A stretch of DNA of 64,000 nt, taken from positions 13,146,011 through 13,210,010 of the forward strand of contig JABAKD010000007.1 of assembly GCA_012845835.1 (NCBI GenBank), written 5' to 3'. The stretch is from Undaria pinnatifida. Its lineage: Eukaryota > Sar > Phaeophyceae > Laminariales > Alariaceae. The translations under genes and the position numbers were made by a program. This document shows, one piece after another, positions 42,291 through 53,070 of this stretch; the first letter of the stretch is position 1, and each line of letters starts with the position of its first letter. A model generated the notes under the pieces. The model was not told the DNA's origin. It saw nothing but the letters and a program-made list of their open reading frames with translations, and made no database searches.

Positions 42291-42477
42291 ATCTAGAGTT
42301 GGTGGTCACACGAACGTGCCGGAGCCAAAGGAAGTTCCAAAAATCAAATGAATCAAAATTTTGTCAGAGAAATACTACGCTTTTTTGCACCATACGAAGA
42401 ATGACGCACAAAAGTTTGAAAAAGTGCAATGTGCCAACTGACCTCACGTGGCCGCGGGTATCCACTCAACTACAGCA

Positions 42478-43005
42478 TTGTTGTTGTTGTTGTTGTTCTC
42501 ACATTTACTCGCATAATCAAGTCCGTGGTCACAGGACAGGCTCCAGTCACTCTGGAGCTGAGGAATACCCCAGGGAAAAACACAAGCAACCCAAGGTGGT
42601 ACACGCATATATCACAACGGACGCTTTTGATGCCTCTAGCAGAAACATATAAAAGTGAAATAGGGAGTCAGTCTACGATGTGCCAGGTCCATACCGGTGC
42701 ATACGTCTCATTTCTCGCGCCTGGAGAAACCGACTGTACCGCTTGCCACCCAAGAAAGACCACCACGTAGTCTATATATTACACGTAGTATCTATCACTA
42801 CGCATACGCACGACAGGCGTAAGTCAATTGGAGAAAAGAAACAGAGAACAGAAGACAAAGGAAAGAAGAGAAAAGAGAAGAAAGCGAAACAAAACGAAAA
42901 AAGAAGGAAAAGAAAAGAAAAAGACAAGAAAAGCAAAAAAATGGCAAGACAAGAAGAGGGAGCGAGGCAAGGACAAAAGAAGAGGAAAAAGAGAATAAAA
43001 ATAGG
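42478..43005 (-). mobile_element. LINE 3' fragment
   Basis: (GTT)n, TTCTCACATTTACTCGCATA, GTCCGTGGTCACAGGACAGG, TATAAAAGTGAAATAGGGAG, then the purine-rich tract on the plus strand. It stops before the ORF. Confidence 0.8.
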
Positions 43006-43230
43006 AAAAAAACGGCACAGAGTTCCCCCGTTCCCACGATCATCCAACTCAACCAGTATTCATTTTGCGTTTTCATAAGAATGGGTGGTATGGTTCCAGT
43101 CGCTTCACGTGCGTCACGATTTTTAGAAATCAGGAATTTTGCGAGGGGTGCAATGCAGGTGTCCGCAGCAATGCCGCTCAGCGTCAGTAGCAACATCACG
43201 AAGCACAGAGACTCATTACTACTACGACGT
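43006..43230 (-). pseudogene. Minus-strand coding-like fragment
   Basis: The frame reads CFVMLLLTLSGIAADTCIAP, then LAKFLISKNRDAREATGTIP and LMKTQNEYWLSWMIVG. A hydrophobic segment followed by a soluble loop looks like a membrane or secreted protein exon. It stops at the LINE fragment border. Not recognised. Confidence 0.38.
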
Positions 43231-43267
43231 ACTACTGCTGCTGTAGTGACGGGAGCCCTTTTTTGCC

Positions 43268-43350
43268 ACGTCCACGACCACCACGACCACCACGACCACC
43301 ACGACCACCACCACCACCACTACGACCATCACGAGCACCACCACCACATC
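43268..43350. repeat. (CAC)n / CACGAC repeat
   Basis: CACGACCAC repeated, then CACCAC, with a few TAC variants. Confidence 0.9.
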
Positions 43351-43958
43351 CAACCCAAGATTCTACATAATTTTCTAGGTGAGAGTGAGTAAATGGGTAA
43401 GTCAAAATGACCAAGTGACGCAACTCGATGCCAAATAATTTACATGCTCACGGCGGCATATTGGTGTTTTGATGCCAATCGACGAGCATAGAGGTTGCAG
43501 AAAAATGGGAGTTCGCAAATGGAGCCTACAAGCCATAAACACGGATTCATGTGCCGGGGAGGGGGGATGGAAGGCATCTATCTGTGGCCACGGATAAATG
43601 TTGTTGTCGTGAAGATCGTCGAGGGTAAACCCTCTTTTTGCGTACTATCTTTTAAGGGAGAGAAAACGCGATGCGATGGAATCAAGCAAGAGCACCAAAC
43701 GATACAACGACAAACACCTAATGGAACTACTGTTGTCACAGCAGAGATGCACGTTGTTACTCTTTTTGATAATACTGCGTTTTCCCAACCATTTCACCCC
43801 AGTGAAAAAATTGAAACACAAACAAACCAAACGTACGAGTACGTCCGCCTGGCACGAGACTGACGACACAAAAGCGCCTACGGCAGAGCTATGAAGGCTC
43901 GCAACGCCATGGTACGCACAAAAAACATACAGATAGTAGTAACCTAATTAGTAGTAAG
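43351..43958. other. Unassigned DNA
   Basis: A 122-codon plus ORF (43495-43863) overlaps a 72-codon one in another frame; no domain. I see no gene. Confidence 0.35.
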
Positions 43959-43962
43959 CAGA

Positions 43963-44019
43963 CGTTGTTGCTGTTGTTGTTCTCACATTAACTCGCATAA
44001 TCAAGTCCGTGGTCACAGA
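43963..44019 (-). mobile_element. LINE 3' end, 57 bp
   Basis: GTTGTTGCTGTTGTTGTTCT then CACATTAACTCGCATAATCA and AGTCCGTGGTCACAGA. Extreme 5' truncation. Confidence 0.75.
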
Positions 44020-44061
44020 CGTAACATGCCTCAACGGGCTCGGGCTAGGGTATTATAGACC

Positions 44062-44354
44062 TATCCGGTCGCCCGGGTGGCGTATCAGGCTATTTATCCT
44101 CGAGCCTGGTGTAGGTCATGTTCGTCAGTTCGAGACCCACCGAGTGCATACTCTTATACAATCGTTGGGACGACACCTGTGACCACGGCCTGTCCAGAAG
44201 CTGAAAAGTACAAGTGTGAAAAAAAAAGGACCTCCGCGCCCTTTGCCTACTCTGTTAAGGCATGCTGCGAGGCATGCTTTGATAAGCTTGTAGCGAGGGG
44301 GGTGGGGTCTCTCTGTGGTGGGTGTGAGGTAATGGTCGCCCTCAAGGACGGACA
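44062..44354 (+). other. Possible tRNA-derived retroposon head with a Cys-rich ORF
   Basis: GTGGCGTATCAGG resembles a pol III A box, and CAGTTCGAGACCCACC, about 50 bases later, resembles a B box (GTTCGANNCC). No clover-leaf folds convincingly, so it is not a tRNA gene. The ORF from 44077 reads WCRSCSS, EKYKCEKK, KACCEACFDKL and LCGGCEVMV, a Cys-rich pattern, before running into LINE sequence. Either a SINE or a small gene fragment. I cannot decide. Confidence 0.35.
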
Positions 44355-44577
44355 CCAATTGACTTATGCCTGTCGAGCGTATGCGGAGTAATGGATACTA
44401 CGTGTTATATACACGTGGTAATCTTTCTTGGGTGGCAATCGGAAAATTTGGTTTCTCCAGGCGTAAGTAGTGAGACGTATGCACCGGCCTGGACCTGGCA
44501 CATCGTAGACTGACTCCCGATTTCACTTTTATATGTTTATGGTGGAGGTATGAAGTGCGTCAGATGTGATATATGCG

Positions 44578-44697
44578 TTTTTTTTTTTTTTTCTTCTTTT
44601 TGATCCTCCTGGGGATCCGGGTAGAAAAAGCATAAGCTCCATCATACACTTTCGTTTGTGTACCAGTTTTCGTCCATCTGCAGAACGCAGACTTTGT
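44578..44697 (-). mobile_element. Poly(A) retroposon in LINE, 12-bp duplication
   Basis: The plus strand starts with T14-15, then TCTTCTTTTTGATCCTCCTG. Flanked by perfect GTGATATATGCG at 44566-44577 and 44698-44709. Read on minus it ends CCGGATCCCCAGGAGGATCA plus A tail, related to the CATCCGCCGGAGGAT end of the 56.2-kb retroposon but with a different body. Confidence 0.85.
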
Positions 44698-44709
44698 GTG
44701 ATATATGCG

Positions 44710-44747
<38 letters not shown>

Positions 44748-44828
44748 GCTGTTGTTGTTGTTGTTGTTGTTGTTGCTGTTCTCACATTAACTCGCATAAT
44801 CAAGTCCATGGTCACAGGACAGGCTCCG
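44710..44828 (-). mobile_element. LINE 3' end inserted in inverse orientation
   Basis: A (GTT)n run of about 67 bp, then TTCTCACATTAACTCGCATA and AGTCCATGGTCACAGGACAG. Homology stops at GGCTCC and the host LINE resumes with GTGTACCACCTTGGG. Confidence 0.75.
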
Positions 44829-44952
44829 TGTACCACCTTGGGTTGTGTGTGTTTCTTCCTGGGGCATTCATCAGCTCCAGAGTGACTCGAGCCTGCCCTG
44901 TGACCACGGACTTGATTATGCGAGTTAATGTGAGAACAACAACAACAACAAC

Positions 44953-45861
44953 CTTTCTTGCTGCTGCGTGTGGCTGCGAAGCTTTGGCGTGGCGGGGAAC
45001 AGTGACCTAGTGTCGACGGGCGTGGAAGAGACGGATTGGACTCTCCCTGAACGGTATTTTTTTGTTTAGATATGCACTGCAAGCTGGGGAGAGCACATTT
45101 TTTTTTTTATTGGAATTGAGGAGGAGGGGACCCGAATGGAATCGAGTGTCAGCGACAGCGCGTGCGAAGGAGCGGGCCAAGCGAGCTAAGGCGATGAGGC
45201 GGCCATGGAGAACCGCAGCAGGTGGATGCCACACGGAGACCCACGACCCGCACACACACCATCATCCCGAGACTCTAGAGGAACGATCGTCTTTTTTATA
45301 GCTTTTTACCAGGCGGGAGTACATGTTACTTACGTCACTGATTGTTGCAGAGTTGGTAGAGTTGTGTACACTTCATGGGGAAAGATCCCCCGCATTTTTC
45401 AGGCTCGAGCGTCGTAGCGGCGCTGCCACCTGTTCGGATAGTTCAGGAGGACGTCACAGCCATTAATATTTGTACCACAGGTGTGGTTCTTTTTCGATTG
45501 CTCAGTTTTACCGTTTGGGGGTCTTCACGCTCACGGACACCAGACAGCAGGCACGTTCGTCTGTGCTCACGATTACCGTGCGGTTCGTACGGTGCAGACA
45601 GCTCTCCTCTGGGACAACAACTGCTGTAATATTTAGCCGCGAGTTGGTTGGTGGCGAGAACGGGGGAACCCTATCTACGCTGTATAATGGATGCTGCAGT
45701 TGAGTGTGGATATCCGTGGCAGTCTGAGTTTAGGTTGCACGTTGGATCGTTTCACTTGTGCGCCTTCTTCGTATCGTGTGAAAGCGTAGTATTTGCCGGA
45801 CAGAATATTATTGCATTTGGTCTTCGGGTCTTCCTATCGATAGGGCTGAAGCACCTTTTTC
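44953..45861. other. Unassigned DNA, T-tracts and short ORFs
   Basis: Plus ORFs of 70-84 codons in three frames overlap between 45062 and 45869 with no recognised domain. No gene is supported. Confidence 0.35.
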
Positions 45862-46045
45862 TTCAGTAAGTAGCCTTTCTTTGCGCTGTTCTATCACCCC
45901 ACCAATCCCACCATATGAAGTACAATATACATTTGCATGTTTGAGGTGGTCCGCACATTTTTGGTCAGTTTCTCGAAAACGCGCGGCAAAGCCGCTGTGG
46001 GGTCGGAGCCCTTGTCCGGGGTACGCCGCGGAAAGCGCGGCGCTC
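45862..46045. repeat. Copy of the repeat flanking the telomere array
   Basis: CCTTTCTTTGCGCTGTTCTA...GGTCCGCACATTTTTGGTCA...CGCGCGGCAAAGCCGCTG, homologous to 39935-40085 but followed by other DNA instead of TTAGGG units. Confidence 0.65.
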
Positions 46046-46287
46046 GTATCGATCAGAGAAGAGAGGACCAGACCCACGTGAGCAAGCACCAAAGTCGGGA
46101 AGGATATGGACGTGGCGTGTCGGGACTGCTGTTTTCCCCTTCACGTTGGCACTCGGGCAAAAACCGGGCTAGGAGAAGGGAGACGAACGAGGAAAAACAC
46201 TCTGTCTGAGAAAAAATAAGGGTGGAAGGGAGGAAATCGGATGCTCGGAAGAAGGGGAGGAGACGCAGGAGGCTGCTCATGAAATTT

Positions 46288-46814
46288 GGACCTGGCACAT
46301 CGAAGGCTGACTGCCGATTTCACCTTTTTATGTTTCTGGTGGAGGCAGAAATCGCGTCAGCTGTGATTTTGTTGTTGTTGTTGTTCTGACATGAACTCGC
46401 ATAATCAAGTCCGTGGTCGCAGGGCAGGCTCCAGTGCTCTGGAGCTGAGAGCATACCATCAAGGAAAAATCACAAAAAAATACAAAAGTGGTACACGCGT
46501 ATATCACAGCTTACGCAATTCATGCCTCCAACAGAAACATATAAAAGTGAAATCGGGAGTCAGCCTACGATGTGCCAGGTCCGTACTGGTCTATTGTCGC
46601 GCATGAAAAAACGGAAAAAACCGACTATACCGATTGCCACCCAAGAAAGACTACCACGTATATATTGCACGTAGTACCTAGCACTACGCATACGTATATG
46701 CGTGTACCATCTTTGGTTTGTGTTTTCCCTGGGGTATACCCAACCTCCAGAGCGACTGGAGCCTGTCCTGTGACCACGGACTTGATTATGCGAGTTTATG
46801 TGAGAACAATAACA
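46288..46814 (+). mobile_element. LINE 3' UTR copy with an inverted LINE 3' end inside
   Basis: Outer pieces 46288-46368 and 46695-46814 form one UTR (CCTGGCACATCGAAGGCTGA to TGTGAGAACAATAAC). The inner piece 46369-46694 is a separate LINE 3' end in the opposite orientation. The breakpoint is again within the GTGATATATGCG segment. Confidence 0.78.
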
Positions 46815-46819
46815 AGTTG

Positions 46820-46915
46820 AGGTTGATGTTTGGGGTTGATGTTTGGGGTTAGGGTTAGGACGGGTCGACGCCCTCTCGCGATTTGACAAAAAAAAAACAC
46901 GAGAACACAAAAAAC
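46820..46915. repeat. Telomere-like units plus shared GTCGAC flank
   Basis: TTGATGTTTGGGG twice, then TTAGGGTTAGG and ACGGGTCGACGCCCTCTCGC with a (A)10 run. Homologous to the right side of the 40.1-kb telomeric array. Confidence 0.7.
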
Positions 46916-46934
46916 ACCTGTTTTTAAAAACCCT

Positions 46935-47368
46935 TCGGCCCTTCCCCCCCCCCCCGCCCCAACCCCTTCGAACGCTCCGCCCTCTCCTTAGTGGTTGCAC
47001 AACTTACAGGATAGGATTGATAGTTTCCACTCACAGATTGAACTACCCCGCCCGTCCCGCTCCCCCCCGACCCCTCCCCCCGCTCCCTCTTGATCAAACC
47101 CAGGTCCCCACGTCCTTCAAAACTCCGCCCTCCCCGCACCGGTTATTCCCCTTACTACAGCAGTAATCACTTAATAAACTGAGGCATTTCCTTCCACAGA
47201 GTCAGATTTTGTCCCTCTCAAGAACGTGCTTTATAGTTTCCGCGCGCAGACGGACTAACACCACCCTTTTGACCCTGATAGCTACACTGCAGTTGCAAGG
47301 GGAGTCTCCGACCTATATCCTAAATGAGGACGCATAACCCGTAATACGCGCGATCAGAGTATCGAGCT
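46935..47368 (+). mobile_element. R1 retroposon copy, tail lost
   Basis: Inverse orientation with C runs on the plus strand: CCTTCGAACGCTCCGCCCTC, TTTCCGCGCGCAGACGGACT, GACCTATATCCTAAATGAGG. It stops at GATCAGAGTATCGAG without reaching the tail. Confidence 0.75.
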
Positions 47369-47763
47369 TTGTAGAGCACCGCGAATAGCCCCTGAGCATA
47401 TTTTTCGTTTCATACTTCCAATCTAAAAATTCTGGAAGCAAGCCTTGACCATGAGCATTCGCCCTCGCTGTGCTTTCCATTTTTTTCGTCGACTCTCTAA
47501 TATTTCTCGACCTGTCTTGACGGCGACCTTCTCGTTGAACACGCAGCAGTTTTCCATTTCAGCGCCATCGCACATGCCATCCACAAGTGCAGCAGCACAA
47601 TGTTTTGAGCTTCCTCTGACATGAGTGAGGAGCTCGACATCACGCCCAAGAATGCCTCTAGAGACATTTGTTCGCGCAAACTATGCGCTGTTGGTAGTCC
47701 TAAAGTTTGTAGTAGCTGCATTATCATTGTTCATCGTTCACATTTTTTTTTTTCTGCAGCAGC
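47369..47763 (-). pseudogene. Minus-strand coding-like fragment
   Basis: The ORF 47497-47727 reads LREQMSLEAFLGVMSSSSLM, SEEAQNIVLLHLWMACAMAL and KWKTAACSTRRSPSRQVEKY, a plausible helical protein segment. The DNA near 47640 resembles the decayed TTCGNAGGC...GTTCGCGCAA phrase at 27.15, 30.0 and 32.94 kb, so it may belong to the same duplicated gene family. No name can be given. Confidence 0.38.
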
Positions 47764-47928
47764 TGGGGGCATGCATTGCTTCAGCTACGATATATGCGCA
47801 TACCACTTTTGATTTGCTAGTGTTTTTTTCCCTGGGGTATTCGTCCAATCCCCAGAGTGATTAGAGCCTGGAGCCTGTCCTGTGACCACGGACTTGATTT
47901 TCGAGGTAATACATGTGAGAACAACAAG
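47764..47928 (+). mobile_element. LINE 3' end fragment
   Basis: GCATGCATTGCTTCAGCTAC through GTGACCACGGACTTGATTTT to GTGAGAACAACAAG. Confidence 0.7.
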
Positions 47929-47942
47929 CACGACTATTAGGA

Positions 47943-48012
47943 GATGAAGACAGCTTGCAAAGAAGAGTTTCAGACAAAATATTCGATCTCACAGCTGGAG
48001 TGTAATTTTCAC
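47943..48012 (+). mobile_element. R1 tail fragment, 70 bp
   Basis: AGCTTGCAAAGAAGAGTTTC to ATCTCACAGCTGGAGTGTAA and TTTTCAC. Confidence 0.65.
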
Positions 48013-48133
48013 TAGCACTTCTACTTTTGATTGAGAATCTCAATCGGGTTGAAACGTATGGCCAGAGAAATGCATACGACCTAGCTTGTTGAACGACTTT
48101 CATTTTCTTGGAATTCGGAATATTTCCTCCTAT

Positions 48134-48236
48134 TTTTATAAAAAATGAAAATACACTTCAGCTGTGAGATTAAATATTTTGTCGAAACTCATCTTTGCAA
48201 GCTGTGTGTGATACTCCGATCGCGCCCATTACGGTT
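48134..48236 (-). mobile_element. R1 retroposon copy, about 100 bp
   Basis: TTTTATAAAAAATGAAAATA to ACTCCGATCGCGCCCATTAC. Extreme 5' truncation. Confidence 0.78.
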
Positions 48237-48449
48237 CTTATTATGGTGGTGGGAAAAAAATTCGAGTAGCATACCGATGTTCATTTGCTGTCATTTATCC
48301 AATACGACTGGTGGTCGCTTCATTCATCCGTCGTCGTAACAGTAGTTCCGGTACTGCTGTAATTGTTTTAGAGTTGACTGGTTGTTTCGACGTGGTCCTC
48401 TCATGTTTCTTTTTTTGTTCATTGTTTGAAGTTCTGTTCCACTTTTTAA

Positions 48450-48511
48450 CGGTTGTTGTTTGATCTAAGCCCATCAAGTCCGTGATCACAGAACACACCC
48501 CACCCCTTTTA
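48450..48511 (-). mobile_element. Degenerate LINE 3' end
   Basis: GTTGTTGTTTGATCTAAGCC then CATCAAGTCCGTGATCACAG resembles the standard terminus. It touches the 5' side of the main LINE. Confidence 0.45.
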
Positions 48512-48822
48512 TCTTCGCACTTTGTTACGTCCAAAGAGAGTTATCAAAAACCGGCGAGCTATTAATCCATCAAGATTAATGGCGGACCCGCATCTCCGGA
48601 TGACTTTGCAAAACGCGGTAGCAGCCAAGCTTGCCTCTCCGACACCCGGTACGAATACCGGAAACGTTGATGACATAGCCTCATTACTAACCGAGACGAT
48701 ACCGTCAAATGCCGCCGACATAGCGCCCCCTTTTCGGCGCAAACAAGTGCCGAGGGGCTGGTGTGCGACCGAGGCGACGAAGGCGGATTTGAACGCACGA
48801 TGGCAATATAGGGAAGACGGGA

Positions 48823-49050
48823 GTAAACGGATCCGTTTTGCTCCAAACGATCGTGGTCTACGGCAAGCCTCGAAGGCGACCACCAAACAGGTGAAATGCA
48901 CGGGCGGAAGCTGTTCAGAGGTTCTTCCAAGATTGCGTAAACGGATCCGTTTTGCTCCAAACGATCGTGGTCTACGGCAAGCCTCGAAGGCGACCATCAA
49001 ACAGCTGAAATGCACGCGGGCGGAAGCTGTTCAGAGGTTCTTCCAAGATT
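48823..49050 (+). repeat. 114-bp tandem duplication inside the LINE ORF
   Basis: AAACGGATCCGTTTTGCTCC recurs with a 114-bp offset and nearly identical sequence to about GATTGCGT. The first copy lacks a CG in the CACGCGGGCGG stretch. The 38-codon repeat keeps the frame. Confidence 0.9.
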
Positions 49051-50112
49051 GCGTTAGCCAACTCGAAGGGCGTATCCGAGAAGGTGATCAATTTTTCTTC
49101 TATAAACACCTCAAAGGGGATGGATGTGGAAGGAAAGAGGACGTTTAACTCGCAGTACATCAATAACGAGGAAGGTCGATTGCTGCGGGATAATGCCTTC
49201 ATCCGCGAGCGGTGGGTGAGGTGGTTTCACAAACTGCTTAACGCCAAGTCGCCGACCCTTGATCCGAGCATTGTGGACGAGCTTAAGCAGTGGCTGCCGT
49301 GCAGACCACTGGGCGATGTCTCGTCTAAAAACGAAGTAGAGGAGGCGATCCGGGCGCTGGCGAACCGAAAAGCGGTAGGGCCCGATGGTCTCCCGGCCGA
49401 GCTCTTGAAGGTTTTGGCCGACGAAGAATTGAACACCCTCGGAAAGTTCCATGATATCATTGTCGCTGTGATGAGGGGAGGTGGGCTACCGCAACATTAG
49501 AAAGATGCAACGATGAAGGTGCTTCACAAGAAGAAATATCGGACTGAGTGTGGCAATTATCTTGGCACTTTCCTCGTGGCTCACGCCGGCAAAGTACTCC
49601 TTAAAGCCATCGCGGGTAGCCTGAGTGACTAATGCGAACGCGAGAACATTCTGCCGGAGGAACAGTGTGGGTTCAGACCCCGACGATCGACGGTTGACAT
49701 GATGTTCGTAGTACGACGACGGCAGGTACTGGCGCGGAAGAAGGACGCCCCCTTGCACATGTGCTTTATCGACCTCACCAAAGAATATGACTCCGTCGAC
49801 CGAACCCTTCTGTGGGATGTCCTTGCTCGTTTTGGTGTGCCACCGAGAATGCTCGCCGTCATCCGCCAATTCCACGACGGTATGCAAGTATGCGTGCGGC
49901 TGGATGACGGAGAGTGCTCGGATAAGTTCGACGTGGGGCAAGGTCTCAGGCCTGGATGCGTGCTCGCGCCACTGTTGTTCAACACATTTTTCACGGCGGT
50001 ACTGCGTTTGGCCGAGAAGAGCTCCCTCGCTGATGCAACCATTACGGCCAACACGGTGCAGCTCCAAATAAAGGAGGAAGACGAGAAAAAGGGCACTTCA
50101 CGTACAGGCAAA

Positions 50113-50134
50113 TCCGCCGGAGGATAAAAAAAAA
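50113..50134 (+). mobile_element. Possible 22-bp remnant of the poly(A) retroposon
   Basis: TCCGCCGGAGGATAAAAAAA is flanked by GCAAA at 50108-50112 and 50135-50139, and matches the last bases of the 36.1- and 56.2-kb elements. It supplies the TAA that ends the LINE ORF piece. It is short, so chance similarity remains possible. Confidence 0.4.
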
Positions 50135-51686
50135 GCAAAGTTCAACGGGCGGATGCGGAAGGAGGGGGATGAGGTGCAGAGATTGTGGGGTATGCTGTAC
50201 GCGGACGATGCGGGCGTATCACGATCATCAGAAGGGCTGGAGAGGATGATGACGGTGATCGTGACTGCATGCTCGTCGTTCGGGCTTACGGTGTCCGGGG
50301 CAAAAACAGAGAAAATGTGCCTGGAAACCAAAGGCGGGGGGAAGGTGTCCTTCACAATCAATGCAGCCGGCCAAGTATACAAACAAACAATCGAGTTTGT
50401 GTACTTAGGCGGGGTCATCACTGCAGACAGATACCTTAGCATTGAAATAATGCGGCATCTTCAGAGGGCCTGGGCGTGCTTCCAGCGGTACAAGATGAAA
50501 ATCTCTATGATCGCCCGGGTGTGCGCTTACGGTTGAAGGTGCGGTTGCTGAAAGCTGATGTTGTCGAGGCACTTCTTTACGGTTGCATGAGGTGGAGCCT
50601 GAATAAGCCTGACTATGACAGGCTACGACGAGTTCACCACTCTATGCTCCTCCGATGCCTTGGATGCCTATACGGAAGCGCGACGACCACACCCTATCGT
50701 ACACCGACGTGCTTGCCAAGACAGCTTCCGAGAGCATAGAGGCGATAGTACTCAAATAAATGGAGGATATTGTTTGCGGGATTCGCAGCACGTATGGGGG
50801 AGGAGCGTTTGCCACAGAGGGTGAGGTTTGGGGAGCTTATTGCAGGTGAGGGGGCAAGAAAAATACTGGATGGCTCATCTGAAAGAGGATATGTCGGTCA
50901 TTTGAATGAAATTGGAAGGGTGGCGAAAGGCTGCTCGGAAGGCTGGCAGATGGTTTCGACGAGGAGAGGAGGGAGGCGAGTTGTTCATGCGGAATTGGCA
51001 TGAAATGGAGAGACGCAAAGCTGCATAGCGACGCGCAAAGGCTACGGTAGCGCCATCCGCCATCGGCATCTATAAGCGGCCGGGGGAAGGGGGGAGGGAG
51101 CGGGGGGGGGGGCAGGAGAGGAGGGGGGACGGGGGGAGGGAGGGGAGAGGGAAGGGGGGGCGTCATGCCCAAGATACTGAAGTCTGGGTGTGACCATCAT
51201 CGTCTTGAAAGTTGTGGGCATCCCAATGGCCGTCACAAGAGAGCAAAAGACCGCCCTGCCTTCTTCGCCATGTTGCGTTCTCTCCCCAGTGCCATTGATG
51301 ATGCACTTGATATGCCCCATGAGCCCAATGCCGTTTTTAGCTATTATTAGTTCCTCGGGACTGCGAGTATGACACTTGGTTTTCTCTTTTCCTCTCCTTG
51401 CTTCATCTTCTTGTCCTTTTCTTCTTTCTTTTCTTGTCTTTTCTTTTCTTTCCTTTCCTTTTTCGTTCATGTATTCGTTTATATTTTGTACGATTTCTTC
51501 TCTTTTCTTTTCTTTCCTTTATCTTCTTTGTTTTTCTTTTGTTGCTTTTACTTGCGTCTGTCGTGCGTATGAGCAGCGGTAGATACTACGTGTAGTATAT
51601 TCGTGTTAGTCTTTTTTGGTTGGCAAGCAGAATAGTCGGGTTTTCCACGCGCGAGTAGTGAGACGAATGCCCCGGGATGGACCTGG

Positions 51687-52426
51687 ATATATTATAAAAA
51701 TTAAAATACACTCCAGCTGTGAGATCGAAGATTTCGTCGAAACTCATCTTTGCAAGCTGTGTGTGATACTCCAATCGCGCGCATTACGAGTTGTGTGTCC
51801 TCATTAAGGATATAGGTCGGCGACTCCCCTTGCAACTACAGTGTAGCTATCAGGGTCAACAGGATGATTTTAGTCAGTCTGTGCGCGGAAACTATAAAAC
51901 CCGTTTCTGAGGGGGACAAAATCTGACAGCTGTGAAGGGAAAGGGGGGGCCTGGTTTAGATCAAAAGCGAGCGGGTTTGGAGGGGGGCGGGGGGGGGGGG
52001 GGGGGGGGGAAAGGGGCAATTTGTGCATGTAAGCTATAAATCCTTTCGAGGGGATAAATCTGACGGTTTTGGCACCAGTATATTATTGAGGTCGGGGGGG
52101 GGGGGGGGGGCGGGGGGGGGGGGGCAGCTCGATATGTGCCTGGAAACTATACATTATTTCGAGGGGATAAATGTGACATTTTTGGAAATAATACATCAGT
52201 TTATCGTGTATATCCTGGGGTAAGTCGTACAATCAGTGAGTAAAGAGAGGGTGGAGTGTTCGAGGGGGTGGGGTTGGGATGGGTTAGCCGGGGAGGGTGG
52301 GGGGTGGGGGCGGGGGCGGGGGGCGGGGGGGGGGGGGGGGAAGGCTTTAGGTGAGGGGTTTGTTATACGTGTGGTGCTAGGTCTAGGCGAAGGTGCGGGT
52401 GATGGGGAAGAAAGGGGCGTTCGAGG

Positions 52427-52458
<32 letters not shown>

Positions 52459-53070
52459 ACACAGCGGCATGGATGGCTCTCGAAAGATAATGAGGTGATA
52501 TCCTGTGCGTGAAGTGTTTATTAATGTGGCGGATGTCGATATTTGGTGGGGCGTTTGAGTAAGGGAGAGCAAGAGGGGGAGGGGAGGGGGAAGATTTTTT
52601 AGGAGGTTAAGGTCACAAATAATATTCAAATACACTTCGGCTGTGAGATCAAAGATATGTATCAGCTTGTTATACGCGTGGTGCTAGGTCTAGGCGATCG
52701 TGTAGGTGGTCGGAAAAGAGGGGGCGTTGGAGGGGGGGGGGGGGGGGGGGGGGTATAATTGAAACCTTCGTCATGGATGGTCAGAAAGATAATGACGTGG
52801 TATCAACTGCATATAGGTGTTTATTACTCAGGCCGATTTTGATTGTGAGTGGGGCGTTTGGACAGACTAGGCGGAAGGGGGGGGGGGATCGGGGGACGGA
52901 GGGGCGGGGGGGGGTAAAGGGTTGGGGTTTGTTATGAAAAAGAGGTCAGTGGAGGGGGAGGGGAGGGGGGGGGGGGGGGGGCGGGGGGCGGGACATTCCA
53001 ATATGTGCGCGGAAACTATAAATTCTCAACGGGGACAAACCTGACGATTGAAGCAATAAGACATTCCTTT
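51687..53070 (-). mobile_element. R1 retroposon, long copy in the LINE 3' UTR
   Basis: Homologous end to end to the 34.2-kb copy, from TTATAAAAATTAAAATACAC to ACATTCCTTTATATC, with a deletion after GACAGCTGTGAAGGGAA. It interrupts the LINE after GATGGACCTGG. The DNA 53071-53490 is not shared with the 34.2-kb copy. Confidence 0.85.

Larger units (their letters stand above)
44355..44952 (+). mobile_element. LINE 3' UTR copy carrying two nested insertions
   Basis: The pieces 44355-44577, the duplicated 44698-44709 and 44829-44952 join into one LINE 3' UTR ending GTGAGAACAACAACAAC. The gaps hold a poly(A) retroposon and an inverted LINE 3' end, both at the same GTGATATATGCG site. Confidence 0.8.
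48522..51003 (+). pseudogene. LINE reverse transcriptase ORF, frameshifted
   Basis: Frame pieces in order: the region before RT (VPRGWCATEATKADLNARWQ), VEEAIRALANRKAVGPDGLP AELL (RT motif 0/1), [40 protein letters not shown] (catalytic Asp region), [40 protein letters not shown] (YADD at 50199-50210 is intact), VRLRLKVRLLKADVVEALLY, and the C-terminus FAGFAARMGEERLPQRVRFG. Stops include TAG 49498-49500, TAA 49630-49632 and TAA 50125-50127; frames shift near 49100, 50140 and 50500. A 114-bp tandem duplication (from 48823 and 48937) repeats KRIRFAPNDRGLRQASKAT. Role when intact: copying its own RNA at a nicked target. Confidence 0.92.

Noticed and set aside
42798-43018. Phe/Leu/Ser-rich membrane-like ORFs on the minus strand (also near 38.7, 41.2 and 51.4 kb)
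   Set aside because: They come from the C/T-rich tract of the LINE 3' UTR, present in every copy.
44066-44146. tRNA gene
   Set aside because: A- and B-box-like motifs exist but acceptor and anticodon stems do not fold; kept only as a possible retroposon head.
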